Of a stretch of DNA of 64,000 nucleotides, positions 26,597 through 35,903 are shown piece after piece (the first letter of the stretch is position 1; each line of letters begins with the position of its first letter). A program made the position numbers and the translations under genes. The DNA is from UBA6522 sp965221035 (GTDB lineage Bacteria > Pseudomonadota > Gammaproteobacteria > Steroidobacterales > Rariloculaceae). Where the stretch lies: positions 3,286,001-3,350,000 of the forward strand of contig OZ244860.1 of assembly GCA_965221035.1 (NCBI GenBank), in the 5' to 3' direction. The notes beneath the pieces were generated by a model, which saw only the letters and a list, made by a program, of their open reading frames with translations, was not told the DNA's origin and ran no database searches.

Positions 26597-29500
26597 TGCG
26601 CCTTCGCCGTCTTGCCATCCATTCGCTGCCCGGAATCGAGCCGGGATTCACGTTCGAGCCCGGCAGCGATCAAGTCAACATCGTCACCGGACCCAACGCG
26701 ATCGGCAAGAGCAGCCTGGTCAGGGCGCTGAAGCACCTGCTCGCCGGTGTCGATGCGCGTAACGATCCTCCCGATCTGCACCTGGTCGCGGAATTCCTGA
26801 GCGGAGACCTCGGCAAGGCCGCGCAAGGCGTCGGCGGGGGTACGCGGCGCGTGGATTCGGTCGGGACAAAAGCCCGCGAAGTCCGCTGGACGGTGCGCCG
26901 CACCGGTCGGCAAATAGTCTGGATGCGTGATGGCGAACCGCTGGCCGCTCCTCCCGCCCTGCCGGGCGCCGAGCACTTCGGCCTTTTCCGGCTATCCGTG
27001 GAGAACCTTCTCGCCGACGATGCTGACGACCGGCGATTGGCCGCCGGACTTTGGCGCATGCTGCGGGGAGGTTATGACCTGGAAGGTGCGAGAAGGCCGG
27101 TCGGGCCGCGTTTCGGCAGCGCCGAAGCCAGGCAGCTGGCCGCAAAGTCCAGAACGCTCCGGGAGGTGGAGGGTGCCCAGTCCGACTTGCTACGCGAGGA
27201 AGCGGAACTGCCGGATTTGGAGCGGCGCATCGTCCGCTCCGAGCAGGCGGGCGCTCTCGTGGCGCGCTTGCGGACCGCCTTGGAGCTGCACGAGGCCATC
27301 GCCATCCGCCGGGCGCGCACGAACGATCTAGAGGCGTTTGCCGTCCGGATGGCGCAGTTGCGCGGCGACGAGATCGAGGAGTTGGACAAGCTGGAAGCGA
27401 TGCTTACGACGCTGCGCGGCGACCGTGCCAACGCGGAAAGAAAAATTGCCGATGCGGGCCGGAAACTGGAACAAACGGGGTTGCACGATGTACGCCCCGG
27501 CACCGAAGAAATGGCCGCCATCGAAGCGTCGCTACGTCAGGTGGAAGTGGATTTCACCCAACTCGACCGCGCCAACCAGGACCTTGGAGAAGCTGAAGCA
27601 GCTCTTGGTGTGGCCACAGCACAGCTGGGTATTTCCGCCCCGACCACCGATGCGGAGACTGCGACAGAAGACCGTAGTGCCCTGCGACCCGGCGGTGAAG
27701 CCATCGGTGAAGCCATCGGTGAAGCCATCGAATTGGGACCGCGCCATCTTGAGCGCGCCCGGGAAATCGTCGAACCCCTGGTTGACGCGCAATGTCTCCG
27801 CAAGGAATTGCACCAGCGCTTGAACCTGGCGGGGACCCCTCCGGACGCTTCGGAACTCGACCAATACCGCGAAGGCGTGGATGCCCTGCGGACCTGGCTG
27901 GCGGCGACAGAGGCAGGTCGCGACATCCCGGGCGCGCGGAGCTCCCGGTTCTTCACCCGGATATTGTGGTGGGCGACGTTCACGCTGTCGGCATTGCTCG
28001 CGGCGTTCGCCTTTCTGGCGGAGGCGTGGCTGGTGTTCGGCGGTATGGCCTTTGCGATAGCGATTCTTCTGGGCACATTGTGGATGGGGCAACGGGCGAG
28101 TGCGCTGGCGGAAGTGCCGCTGAAGGAGGAGAAGCGTCGATATGAACAGACTGGCCTGGAACCGCCTCCGGAATGGCGCGAGGGGCCGGTGCGCGAACAC
28201 TTGCGGCAAACCGTCCAGAGCCGGTTCGACGATCTGCGGCTGCGCGCAAGGCAAGCCGAGGGCGCCGAGCGCATACGCCAGGAGATCGGACAGGTGGACT
28301 CGCGGATCGCGGAACTAGAGGAGCGTAGTAGCGCGCTCGCCCGAGAGATCGGCATCGACCCGGCGCTGACCGGTGCTCCGCTGTATCGATTCATCGACGT
28401 GACAAGCCGTTTCGACGGGGCACGCACCGCCCACGCGCAAAAGGTTGCTGCCGTCGATGACCTGAGCAAGCGGATCGGCATAGGCGCCACCCGCATCCGC
28501 GATTTTCTCGGCGAGTGGCGCGCCGGGGATTCGCCGCCCCTCGGTGCATCCGTTACTCGCGAAGACCTGGCTGCGCTGCGTATCGCCTTCGATTCCTTGA
28601 AGGTGCGCCTGGTGGAAGCGGCGGACGCGCTTGGGCTGGTTGAAACCAACACACGGGAGACCGACTCGCTGGATGAACGCATCGCGGAAGCCGAATCGAA
28701 CATCGCGAAGTTGTTTGATCGCGCCGGGCTCAAGGCCGGTGCCCGCGAAGAGCTGGTCCGGATGATCGATCGGATCGGTGATTGGCGGCAGGCCCGCAAG
28801 GCGCTGGACGTGGCGGAAACGGAAGAAAAACGGCTCCGCAAGCTGCTTTCCGACGGAAACGGCCTCGTGGACTCCGTGGAGGGCGGGGCGATCGACGCGC
28901 TCAAGGGCCAGTTGCGCGCAGCCGAAGCCCAGGCGGGAGAACGGGACGAACTCCTGCGGAAGGAATCTGCAATCAACGCCCGCCTTAAGGAAGCCCGCAG
29001 GAGCCACGCGCTCGAGGAAGCCGCGATGGCGAGGGACCGGGCCGCCGAGGCGCTGAGCGACAAGCGCGACGAAGCCCTCGCAAGTGCCGCCACAGACATG
29101 TTGCTGGACGATGTGGAGGATGCATTCGAAACCGAACACGAACCGGTTCTGCTCGGCAGGGCGCGACGGTGGTTCAAGCGCGTGACGGCCCACGCCTTCA
29201 CTCTGGAATTGCGGGATGCCGAAGGTATTCTCGCTCGCGACAGCAAGCAAGGCGAACTGCGCGCGCTGAGCGAACTGTCGTCCGGCACCCGCATGCAGTT
29301 GCTGCTCGCGCTGCGTCTCGCTTGGATGGAGGACCGCGAGCGTGGCGGTGAACCGCTGCCGCTCTTTTTCGATGAAGCGCTGACCACGAGCGATGTGGAC
29401 CGGTTTTCGGAGATGGCCCGGACGCTGACGCGGCTGGCGGACGCGGGCCGCCAGATATTCTACCTCTGCGCCCGGCGCCACGAGGCCGCACTGTGGAAGC

Positions 29501-30228
29501 AAGCCACCGGCACGTCGCCCGCCCTGATCGACTTGGCTGACGTCCGCTTCGGTTCCGCGCCCATGGACGCCGACACCCTGCGCGTTGAAGCGCCCCCGGC
29601 GTTGCCGCCGCCCGATGGCCTGGCGGCTGAGGACTACGCCGAGCGCATAGGTGTCCACGCTGTGAATCCCCGGGCCGACGCCGGCGCAATCCATCTTTTT
29701 CATCTGCTCCGTGACGACCTCGGTTTGCTGCACAGCCTCCTGGACACCTGGCGGATCGGCACCCTGGGACAATTGGAGTCCCTGCTGGCAAGCGATGCAG
29801 CGCGGTCCGCGATCCCCGACCGGCTTGTCCGGCAGCGGCTCCGTCAACAGTGCCGGACCGCGAGAGTCTGGGTTGAGCTATGGCGCCAGGGGCGCGGGAA
29901 GCCCGTGGCCAGGACCGCCCTTGAGCAATGCGGTGCCGTCACGTCACGTTTTCTGGACCGGGCCACCGAACTGGCCGCAGAGCTGAATGGCGACGGCGCT
30001 GCGCTGGTCCGCGCCCTGCGGGCCGGACAACTGAAGCATTTTCTCAAGAGCAAGGCTGACGAATTGGAACAGTGGCTGGTCGAAAATGGCTATGTCGATG
30101 ACTCGGAAACGCTTGATGCCGGCGAGCGCCGCCATCTGACCCTTCAGCGGGCCCTCCCGGAGACTGCGAAAGACGCGGAGGACACTGGGCGGGTCGTCGA
30201 ATGGTTGGAGGCTGCGGTGGTGTCGTGA
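26596..30228 (+). CDS. SbcC/YhaN-like AAA ATPase with coiled coils
   Basis: 1210 residues from ATG 26596 (an upstream in-frame start at 26530 lies within the nuclease gene). Walker A TGPNAIGKSSL near residue 36. Long Glu/Arg/Ala coiled coils follow. A two-helix membrane-like hairpin sits near residues 455-500 (WWATFTLSALLAAFAFLAEA), as known in YhaN. The C-terminal signature LSSGTRMQLLLALRLAW and Walker B PLFFDEALTT complete the ATPase. About 240 residues extend beyond the usual ATPase end and contain no domain I recognise. A GEAI repeat sits in the first coiled-coil arm (27694-27729). Confidence 0.87.
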   Translation: MRLRRLAIHSLPGIEPGFTFEPGSDQVNIVTGPNAIGKSSLVRALKHLLAGVDARNDPPDLHLVAEFLSGDLGKAAQGVGGGTRRVDSVGTKAREVRWTVRRTGRQIVWMRDGEPLAAPPALPGAEHFGLFRLSVENLLADDADDRRLAAGLWRMLRGGYDLEGARRPVGPRFGSAEARQLAAKSRTLREVEGAQSDLLREEAELPDLERRIVRSEQAGALVARLRTALELHEAIAIRRARTNDLEAFAVRMAQLRGDEIEELDKLEAMLTTLRGDRANAERKIADAGRKLEQTGLHDVRPGTEEMAAIEASLRQVEVDFTQLDRANQDLGEAEAALGVATAQLGISAPTTDAETATEDRSALRPGGEAIGEAIGEAIELGPRHLERAREIVEPLVDAQCLRKELHQRLNLAGTPPDASELDQYREGVDALRTWLAATEAGRDIPGARSSRFFTRILWWATFTLSALLAAFAFLAEAWLVFGGMAFAIAILLGTLWMGQRASALAEVPLKEEKRRYEQTGLEPPPEWREGPVREHLRQTVQSRFDDLRLRARQAEGAERIRQEIGQVDSRIAELEERSSALAREIGIDPALTGAPLYRFIDVTSRFDGARTAHAQKVAAVDDLSKRIGIGATRIRDFLGEWRAGDSPPLGASVTREDLAALRIAFDSLKVRLVEAADALGLVETNTRETDSLDERIAEAESNIAKLFDRAGLKAGAREELVRMIDRIGDWRQARKALDVAETEEKRLRKLLSDGNGLVDSVEGGAIDALKGQLRAAEAQAGERDELLRKESAINARLKEARRSHALEEAAMARDRAAEALSDKRDEALASAATDMLLDDVEDAFETEHEPVLLGRARRWFKRVTAHAFTLELRDAEGILARDSKQGELRALSELSSGTRMQLLLALRLAWMEDRERGGEPLPLFFDEALTTSDVDRFSEMARTLTRLADAGRQIFYLCARRHEAALWKQATGTSPALIDLADVRFGSAPMDADTLRVEAPPALPPPDGLAAEDYAERIGVHAVNPRADAGAIHLFHLLRDDLGLLHSLLDTWRIGTLGQLESLLASDAARSAIPDRLVRQRLRQQCRTARVWVELWRQGRGKPVARTALEQCGAVTSRFLDRATELAAELNGDGAALVRALRAGQLKHFLKSKADELEQWLVENGYVDDSETLDAGERRHLTLQRALPETAKDAEDTGRVVEWLEAAVVS
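27694..27729 (+). repeat. Three 12-bp direct repeats inside the SbcC-like gene
   Basis: GGTGAAGCCATC occurs three times in perfect tandem, encoding GEAIGEAIGEAI. The period is a multiple of three, so copy-number change would keep the frame while altering arm length by four residues. Confidence 0.85.
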
Positions 30229-30297
30229 CTGGCCGCTGCGGAGAATACCCTCCATAATGTCCGCAAATCGTGCGGATTTTAACGGTTTGATCGGCAG

Positions 30298-31419
30298 ATG
30301 AACTACATCTGGGAACTTGAGCAGTGGCCAGCCTTGTACTGGGATGATCGCGCCCTTATGCGGCTTCTCACCCGAGTCAGCCGGGAACAGGGCCGAATTC
30401 TCGGCAAAATGGAAGAGCTCGGATTCGAACTGCGTACCAAGGCTCACCTGCGCACGCTGACGGAAGATGTCGTCAAGTCGAGTGAAATCGAGGGTGAAAG
30501 ACTTGATCGGGAACAGGTCCGTTCTTCGATCGCGCGTCGGCTCGGCGTCGACATCGGTGGTCTCGTGGCCACGGACCGCGACGTTGACGGCGTCGTGGAA
30601 ATGATGATCGATGCCTCTGGAAACCATGACGACCCGCTGACAGTGGAGCGACTGTTCGCTTGGCACGCGGCGCTGTTCCCGACCGGTAGAAGCGGCTTGA
30701 CCACGATCGTCGTCGGGAGCTGGCGCACCGATGTAACCGGCCCGATGCAGGTTGTCTCCGGTCCGATCAGCCGCCAGAGGGTCTACTACGAAGCGCCGCC
30801 GGCCGAACGTGTGCCTGACGAAATGGACAGGTTCCTGGCGTGGTTCGATGAACCGGGCGACATGGATCCGCTGCTCGTCGCGGGGCTCGCGCACTTGTGG
30901 TTCGTGACGATTCACCCGTTCGACGATGGAAACGGGCGCATCGCCCGTGCGATCGCCGACGCCGCGCTCGCTCGCTCCGAACACACCGGCCATCGCTTCT
31001 ACAGCATGTCGAGCCAGATACGTGCTGAAAGAGACGACTACTACGACCTGCTCGAACGCACTCAGAAATCGACACTCGATGTCACGCCCTGGCAGACATG
31101 GTTTCTCGAATGTCTGCTGCGTGCGATAGAAGGCTCGGAGGACACCTTGTCCGCCGTCCTCGAAAAAGCTAGATTCTGGGAACGGTTTTCCGGGGCGGCG
31201 TTCAACGAGCGCCAGATCAAGGTGCTGAACCGCGTGCTGGATGGTTTCGAGGTCAAGCTGACGTCATCGAAGTGGGCAAGGCTCGCCAAGTGCTCGCAGG
31301 ACACGGCCTACCGCGACATCCTGAACCTGGTCGATCGAGGTGCGCTGCGCAAGGATGCTGGTGGAGGACGGAGCACTAGCTACTCGGTGGCAGTGGCACG
31401 TGAAGCGAAACCACGGTGA
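30298..31419 (+). CDS. Fic-domain protein with DUF4172 N-terminus
   Basis: 373 residues. N-terminal DUF4172-like segment (YIWELEQWPALYWDD), an inhibitory-type motif VKSSEIEGERL ((S/T)xxxE(G/N)), the Fic core HPFDDGNGRIAR at about residue 204, and a C-terminal winged-helix region (SSKWARLAKCSQDTAYRDIL). All catalytic residues are intact, so AMPylation activity under self-inhibition is expected. It follows the SbcC-like gene by 69 bp on the same strand. A short A/T-rich stretch lies between them (GCAAATCGTGCGGATTTTAACG), so it may have its own promoter. Confidence 0.92.
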   Translation: MNYIWELEQWPALYWDDRALMRLLTRVSREQGRILGKMEELGFELRTKAHLRTLTEDVVKSSEIEGERLDREQVRSSIARRLGVDIGGLVATDRDVDGVVEMMIDASGNHDDPLTVERLFAWHAALFPTGRSGLTTIVVGSWRTDVTGPMQVVSGPISRQRVYYEAPPAERVPDEMDRFLAWFDEPGDMDPLLVAGLAHLWFVTIHPFDDGNGRIARAIADAALARSEHTGHRFYSMSSQIRAERDDYYDLLERTQKSTLDVTPWQTWFLECLLRAIEGSEDTLSAVLEKARFWERFSGAAFNERQIKVLNRVLDGFEVKLTSSKWARLAKCSQDTAYRDILNLVDRGALRKDAGGGRSTSYSVAVAREAKPR

Positions 31420-31551
31420 GCGAGCATGTCCGTGTCGGGCTGATCGCGGTGACCTTCACCCGATTCGTCCGTCCGTTGTCCGATGAGAATAAAGGGCGTG
31501 CAATTCTACGAGACTTGTTGAAGCGGCACCTCTCCGAACCCCGTTACGCGC

Positions 31552-32238
31552 CTACAACGCCCGATACAACCTCTCATCGTATAGCGCCCCACTCAGGGGG
31601 TAGACGCTCGCTCGGAACGACCGGGTATGCGGGGCGTCGATGTGCCGCATCCGGGCTTCGGCATTTTCCCACCGCTCCACGACCTTGAAGTGGTTTCTGC
31701 GGTTGGATTGCACCAGCACGTCGAACCGCTCGTTGCCGGCCTCGGCGAGGCTGGCGGCGGCGACCGCTTGAAGATGCTCCAGCGCGGGATCCACGTTGTT
31801 GGGCGTCACGTCCACGTGCGTGATGGCGTAGACGGCATCGTCGGACGGCTCGCTGTACTCGGTGCTGGCGACGAGTTCCACGTGCAGGCGTTCGTCATAG
31901 GGGCTGTAGAGCAGCGGCGCCAAGGCTTCGCGGAAAGCGGTCGCGCGGTCCGAGTCTCGATGGGATTGTTGGGCGTCCAGGCTTGTCCACGTTCCCAGCA
32001 GCACGAAGTGGTTCGGCTGGCCTATGCGCTGAAGGGCTTCGAGCAGCAAATTACCCGGGTCCTTGCGGCGCGCCTCCACCTCGGTCGAGATCAGTTCCAA
32101 TGCCTGCTCGACAGACGCTGGCGAAACTTCGATGTAAGTCACAACGAAAGCGGCATCGCCTTCTTGGGCTGCGGCTGTTCGGACCAGCGCGATGGCCAAG
32201 GCGGCGGCGAACAGGACAGGGCGGAATGCGTGCTTCAT
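31552..32238 (-). CDS. Secreted protein with two ABM (quinol monooxygenase-like) domains
   Basis: 228 residues from ATG 32238. Signal peptide (RPVLFAAALAIALVRTAAAQ). Two related halves, FVVTYIEVSPASVEQALELI and YAITHVDVTPNNVDPALEHL, each followed by a NHFVLLGTW or NHFKVVERW strand, match duplicated antibiotic-biosynthesis-monooxygenase ferredoxin-like folds. Export of this fold is less common than cytoplasmic use. Role unknown; it may bind or oxidise quinone-like or phenolic compounds. Confidence 0.78.
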   Translation of the reverse strand: MKHAFRPVLFAAALAIALVRTAAAQEGDAAFVVTYIEVSPASVEQALELISTEVEARRKDPGNLLLEALQRIGQPNHFVLLGTWTSLDAQQSHRDSDRATAFREALAPLLYSPYDERLHVELVASTEYSEPSDDAVYAITHVDVTPNNVDPALEHLQAVAAASLAEAGNERFDVLVQSNRRNHFKVVERWENAEARMRHIDAPHTRSFRASVYPLSGALYDERLYRAL

Positions 32239-32341
32239 GGGGATTGTCTCCAACGAGTCCGGACAGGCGGTACCCATTCTACACAAGGAGTGAAGCGAAA
32301 AAAGACGACACCAGAAGTACTTGCTGCTGCGATTTCGAACC

Positions 32342-32377
32342 GGGTGTTCGTCTGGGTGTTCGTCCGGGTGTTCGTCT
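32342..32377 (+). repeat. Three 12-bp direct repeats upstream of a Phd antitoxin
   Basis: GGGTGTTCGTC(T/C) is present three times in tandem, ending in a perfect TTGACA (32377-32382) about 30 bp before the antitoxin ATG. These iterons could be operator sites for the autoregulating antitoxin; the -10 element is poor (around AAAACA), so the promoter call is tentative. Confidence 0.5.
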
Positions 32378-32411
32378 TGACAGACTGAAACAGGTCACGA
32401 AAACAGGTGGT

Positions 32412-32648
32412 ATGGAAACGATCAACGCAACTGACTTCAAGGCGCGGTGCCTGGCCATACTCGACCGAGTGAACATGACGGGCGAACGGATTGTGGTTTT
32501 GAAGCGCGGTCACCCGGTGGCCGAGTTGCGGCCGGCCAGCCCGCCCCATGCGGAGCATCCGCAATGGGAGTTGAAGGGAACGGTCGAGGTGTCGGGCGAT
32601 ATTGTCGGTCCGGTTGTGCCGGAATCCCATTGGGAGAACTTGGAGTAG
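32412..32648 (+). CDS. Phd/YefM-family antitoxin, orphan
   Basis: 78 residues: METINATDFKARCLAILDRV opening and GERIVVLKRGHPVAELRP, both classic Phd/YefM DNA-binding features, then a C-terminal tail that would wrap a toxin. No PIN or RelE gene follows; only 22 bp separate it from the opposite-strand dehydrogenase. Either the toxin was lost or the antitoxin acts in trans. Confidence 0.82.
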   Translation: METINATDFKARCLAILDRVNMTGERIVVLKRGHPVAELRPASPPHAEHPQWELKGTVEVSGDIVGPVVPESHWENLE

Positions 32649-32670
32649 CGTTGGCCCGGCTCGGCACCCA

Positions 32671-33951
32671 CTATTGGCAACCGCCGTAGCGCCGCACACG
32701 GATATCCGCCTGTTCCTTGTGGCCCATGAAGCCTTCCAGGTCACAAAGCCTGGAGCAGTACTCGCCGACCTTCAGGGAAGCCTCTTCGGTCAAGCGCTGG
32801 TAGGTGCAGGTCTTGATGAACTTGCCGACCCACAGCCCGCCGGTGTAGCGGGCCGCCCGTCGCGTCGGCAGCGTGTGGTTGGTGCCGATGACCTTGTCGC
32901 CGTAGGCGACGTTGGTTTCGGGCCCCAGGAACAGGGCACCGTAGTTGGTCATGTTTTCCAGGAAGTACGATGGATCGCGAGTCATGACCTGCACGTGTTC
33001 CGCCGCGATGCCGTCGGCCACCTGGACCATCTCTTCGACACCGTCGCAGACGATGACCTCGCCGTGGTCCCGCCACGCGACGCGTGCGATATCCGCGGTT
33101 GGCAAAATCCCCAACTGGCGCTCGACCTCCGCCATCGTCTCGCGCGCAAGCGGTTCGGAATCGGTGAGCAGAATGGCCGGCGACGTGGGCCCGTGCTCGG
33201 CCTGGCCCAGCAGGTCCGCCGCACACAGTTCGCCGTCCACGCTGTCGTCGGCGATGACCAGCGTCTCGGTCGGTCCGGCCAGCAGGTCGATGCCGACGCG
33301 GCCGAACAGCTGCCGCTTGGCTTCGGCCACGTAGGCGTTGCCGGGGCCGACGATCATGTCCGCCGGGTCGATGGATTCGGTCCCCAGGGCCATGGCGGCT
33401 ACCGCCTGCACGCCGCCCAGGCAGTAGATTTCGTCCGCGCCCGCCATGTCCATCGCGGTGACGATGGCCGCGCTCGGGGCGCCCTGGTGGGGCGGCGCGG
33501 TCGCGGCGACCCGGTCGACACCCGCCACCTTGGCGGTGACGATGCTCATGTGCGCCGACGCCACCATGGGATACTTTCCGCCCGGCACGTAACAGCCGAC
33601 GCTGTTGACCGGCAGGTTCCTGTGTCCAAGCACGACGCCTGGCAAGGTCTCGACCTCGACGTCGCGCAGGGCGTCCCGCTGCGCCTGGGCGAAATTTCGA
33701 ATCTGTGTCTGCGCGAAGCGGATGTCTTCGATCACCCGCTCCGGAAGTGACCGGCGGCAGGCCTCGATGGTGTCGGGGTCGAGGCGGAAGGAAGGCGGCG
33801 ACCAGTTGTCGAAACGCTCCGAATAGTCGCGTAGCGCATCGTCTCCCCTTGAGCCGATGTCCGCGATGATGCGTTCCACGTCTCCGCGGATCCGATCATC
33901 CTCCTTGGCCTTGTTTTCGGCGGGCTGGCCCCGCTTCAGGTGGCGTGCCAT
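32671..33951 (-). CDS. HisD-like dehydrogenase (histidinol / sulfopropanediol dehydrogenase family)
   Basis: 426 residues. Conserved HisD-fold features: CYVPGGKYPM, VAATAPPHQGAPSA, VGPGNAYVAEAKRQLFG, DLLAGPTETL, QAEHGPTSPA and AAEHVQVMT. No other his genes are near and the opening MARHLKRG(Q/K)PAE is that of HpsN-type sulfopropanediol 3-dehydrogenases, so a catabolic NAD-dependent alcohol oxidation is likelier than histidine synthesis. Divergent from an SDR at 34184, which could act in the same pathway. Confidence 0.85.
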   Translation of the reverse strand: MARHLKRGQPAENKAKEDDRIRGDVERIIADIGSRGDDALRDYSERFDNWSPPSFRLDPDTIEACRRSLPERVIEDIRFAQTQIRNFAQAQRDALRDVEVETLPGVVLGHRNLPVNSVGCYVPGGKYPMVASAHMSIVTAKVAGVDRVAATAPPHQGAPSAAIVTAMDMAGADEIYCLGGVQAVAAMALGTESIDPADMIVGPGNAYVAEAKRQLFGRVGIDLLAGPTETLVIADDSVDGELCAADLLGQAEHGPTSPAILLTDSEPLARETMAEVERQLGILPTADIARVAWRDHGEVIVCDGVEEMVQVADGIAAEHVQVMTRDPSYFLENMTNYGALFLGPETNVAYGDKVIGTNHTLPTRRAARYTGGLWVGKFIKTCTYQRLTEEASLKVGEYCSRLCDLEGFMGHKEQADIRVRRYGGCQ

Positions 33952-34183
33952 GGTGTTGCTCCAAGCAGCATGCGCCGAGTGCCGGCGTTGGCTGCGTGTC
34001 CCTCACAAAAGAGGTCCCGATTGTACCGTCGCGGTCGTGAGTTCGGCGACCACGGCTCGTGGACGCGGCAATCGGCAAAGTACTTCAGGCATGTTCGAAG
34101 ACCGTCAGTATCGGGCGTAGTAGACTGCGTTGCGGCTGACCGGATAGGTAAATCGTTCAGCCAAGGGTGGGATTCGGTCGACC
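33952..34183. promoter_or_regulatory. Divergent promoter region, HisD-like / SDR
   Basis: 232 bp between divergently transcribed genes; contains no supported gene. Promoters for both are expected here but I cannot assign clear elements. Confidence 0.4.
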
Positions 34184-34963
34184 ATGGCCGGAATCGGAAA
34201 GAACGGCGGCAGGATGACAACACCAGGCACCAAGTGGGACCTCAAGGGCCGTGTGGCTCTGATCTCCGGCGGCAGCCGCGGCATCGGGGCGGCCTGCGCC
34301 GAGGCGATGGTCGATGCCGGCGCGCGGGTGATCGCGGTGGCGCGCGATCAGGGCGATCTGGACCGGCTGCGAGACCGGTTGGACGGTGCAGTGGAGACGT
34401 GGGCCGAGGATGTCGGCGGGCGTTCGTTCCGTCGCCGCCTCGAACGGCTCGGGCGACTGGATATCCTGTTCAACAACGCGGGTACCAACTCGCCGGGGCC
34501 CTTCATCGGCACCCCCGAAGAGGTGGTGGACGAAATGATTGCCCTGAACGTCCGGGCGATGTTCCTGACGGCCCAGAGCGCCGCAAGGGTGATGCTTCGA
34601 GCGGGCAATGGCGGTTCGATCATCAACATGTCTTCCCAGATGGGCCATATCGGTGCGGCGAACCGGACTGTCTACTGCATGACCAAGCACGCCGTGGAAG
34701 GGTTGACCAAGGCGCTGGGCGTGGAACTGGCGCCGCATGGCATCCGGGTCAACAGCGTCGCGCCGACCTTCATCGAAACGCCGATGACCCGGCCCATGTT
34801 CGAGGACCCGGACTTCAAGCGTTGGGTGCTGGACTGCATCCCCATGGAACGCATCGGGCAACTTCACGAAGTGGTCGCGGCGGTGATGTTCCTGGCGTCG
34901 CCGGATTCCTCGCTGATGACGGGCTCCAGTCTCAGGGTGGACGGAGGCTGGACGGCGCGCTGA
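34184..34963 (+). CDS. SDR family oxidoreductase
   Basis: 259 residues; the start could instead be the ATG at 34214 (MTTPGTKW), which is closer to the usual SDR beginning. Motifs: ISGGSRGIGAACAEA (TGxxxGxG equivalent), FNNAGTN (NNAG), the catalytic Ser in INMSSQMGH, YCMTKHA (YxxxK) and a C-terminal GSSLRVDGGWTA. Classical NAD(P)-dependent alcohol/ketone dehydrogenase of about 250 residues. Confidence 0.92.
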   Translation: MAGIGKNGGRMTTPGTKWDLKGRVALISGGSRGIGAACAEAMVDAGARVIAVARDQGDLDRLRDRLDGAVETWAEDVGGRSFRRRLERLGRLDILFNNAGTNSPGPFIGTPEEVVDEMIALNVRAMFLTAQSAARVMLRAGNGGSIINMSSQMGHIGAANRTVYCMTKHAVEGLTKALGVELAPHGIRVNSVAPTFIETPMTRPMFEDPDFKRWVLDCIPMERIGQLHEVVAAVMFLASPDSSLMTGSSLRVDGGWTAR

Positions 34964-35003
34964 TACGCGGGCGCGTACGCCCGGCAAGCAACTTCCCGAG
35001 CGG

Positions 35004-35903
35004 CTATTCGACCGGCTGCGGTGCAAGCGACCGCAGGTAGACCACCAGCGCGTCCAGGTCTTCCTCGGTCATGTTCCGGTAGTACTGGAATGCCATGCTG
35101 TCGAGCATTTGCCGTCCGTCGGGTCGGATGCCGTCGGTGATGGCGAGCTTGATTTCCTCGTCCGTCCATTCGCCGATGCCCAGGGTCGGATGTGGCGTCA
35201 CATTGGCCGAGATCACCGTGAAGCCGAGTCCGAAGATGTTCGGGTAGCTGTTTCCGCCGAGACCGGTGCGGCTGAAATCGTGCCTGCCTTGCACCAGGGG
35301 CGTATGGCACTCGGTGCAATGGCCCAGGGCGAGGGCGACGTAGGTGCCGTAAGCCAGCGGGTCGTCGCGGGAAACGTCGGGGACGGATTCCACGGGCGGA
35401 CCCCAGTTGGGCGGCAGGGGTATTCGATACTCGCTCCTCGGCACGACCCGGTTCACCGGCTCCGTGTTGCGCAGATAGGCGACGATCGCGCGTACGTCCG
35501 TATCTGAAATGTCACGGTACCACGGTGTGGGCATCGGCGGGCCGATGATGGTTCCATCCGGCCGGATGCCATCGCGGATGGAGCGGATGATGTCTTCGTC
35601 GCTCCAGGTGCCGATACCTGTGGCTTCGTCCATCGTGATGTTGGGCGCATACGCATTGAACCCGGGCTCCTCGATGACGAACGACCCGGCCAGGTGAAGG
35701 TTTTCGATGGGCGTGCCGTCGGACCGCTTGGGCGTGTGGCAGTTGCCGCAGGCGGCAATGCTTTCCATCAGGTAGGTGCCGCGCTGGAGCAATTCGTCGG
35801 ACTCCTGGGCGGGGATCGGGGGAGCGCAAACCAGAAATACGAAACCGCCCGCCAGGCAGCTCGCGCCCCCGCGCAAGGCCTTTTTCCAAACAGTGGCCAT
35901 CAT
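35004..35903 (-). CDS. Secreted diheme c-type cytochrome
   Basis: 299 residues with a signal peptide (LAGGFVFLVCAPPIPAQ). Two heme c sites, CGNCH near residue 52 and CTECH near 195, in two similar domains each with a distal Met-type region (GPPMPTPWY; DSMAFQYY). This is the two-domain cytochrome c type that accepts electrons from periplasmic dehydrogenases. Start overlaps the stop of the esterase gene (ATGA), so they are co-translated. Confidence 0.9.
   Translation of the reverse strand: MMATVWKKALRGGASCLAGGFVFLVCAPPIPAQESDELLQRGTYLMESIAACGNCHTPKRSDGTPIENLHLAGSFVIEEPGFNAYAPNITMDEATGIGTWSDEDIIRSIRDGIRPDGTIIGPPMPTPWYRDISDTDVRAIVAYLRNTEPVNRVVPRSEYRIPLPPNWGPPVESVPDVSRDDPLAYGTYVALALGHCTECHTPLVQGRHDFSRTGLGGNSYPNIFGLGFTVISANVTPHPTLGIGEWTDEEIKLAITDGIRPDGRQMLDSMAFQYYRNMTEEDLDALVVYLRSLAPQPVE

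Noticed and set aside
31416..31688. 90-residue frame after the Fic gene
   Set aside because: Starts on a GTG overlapping the Fic stop but shows no domain and runs into the ABM gene antisense.
32671..33951. Histidine biosynthesis gene hisD
   Set aside because: Not certain, but no his neighbours and an HpsN-like N-terminus argue against a biosynthetic role.
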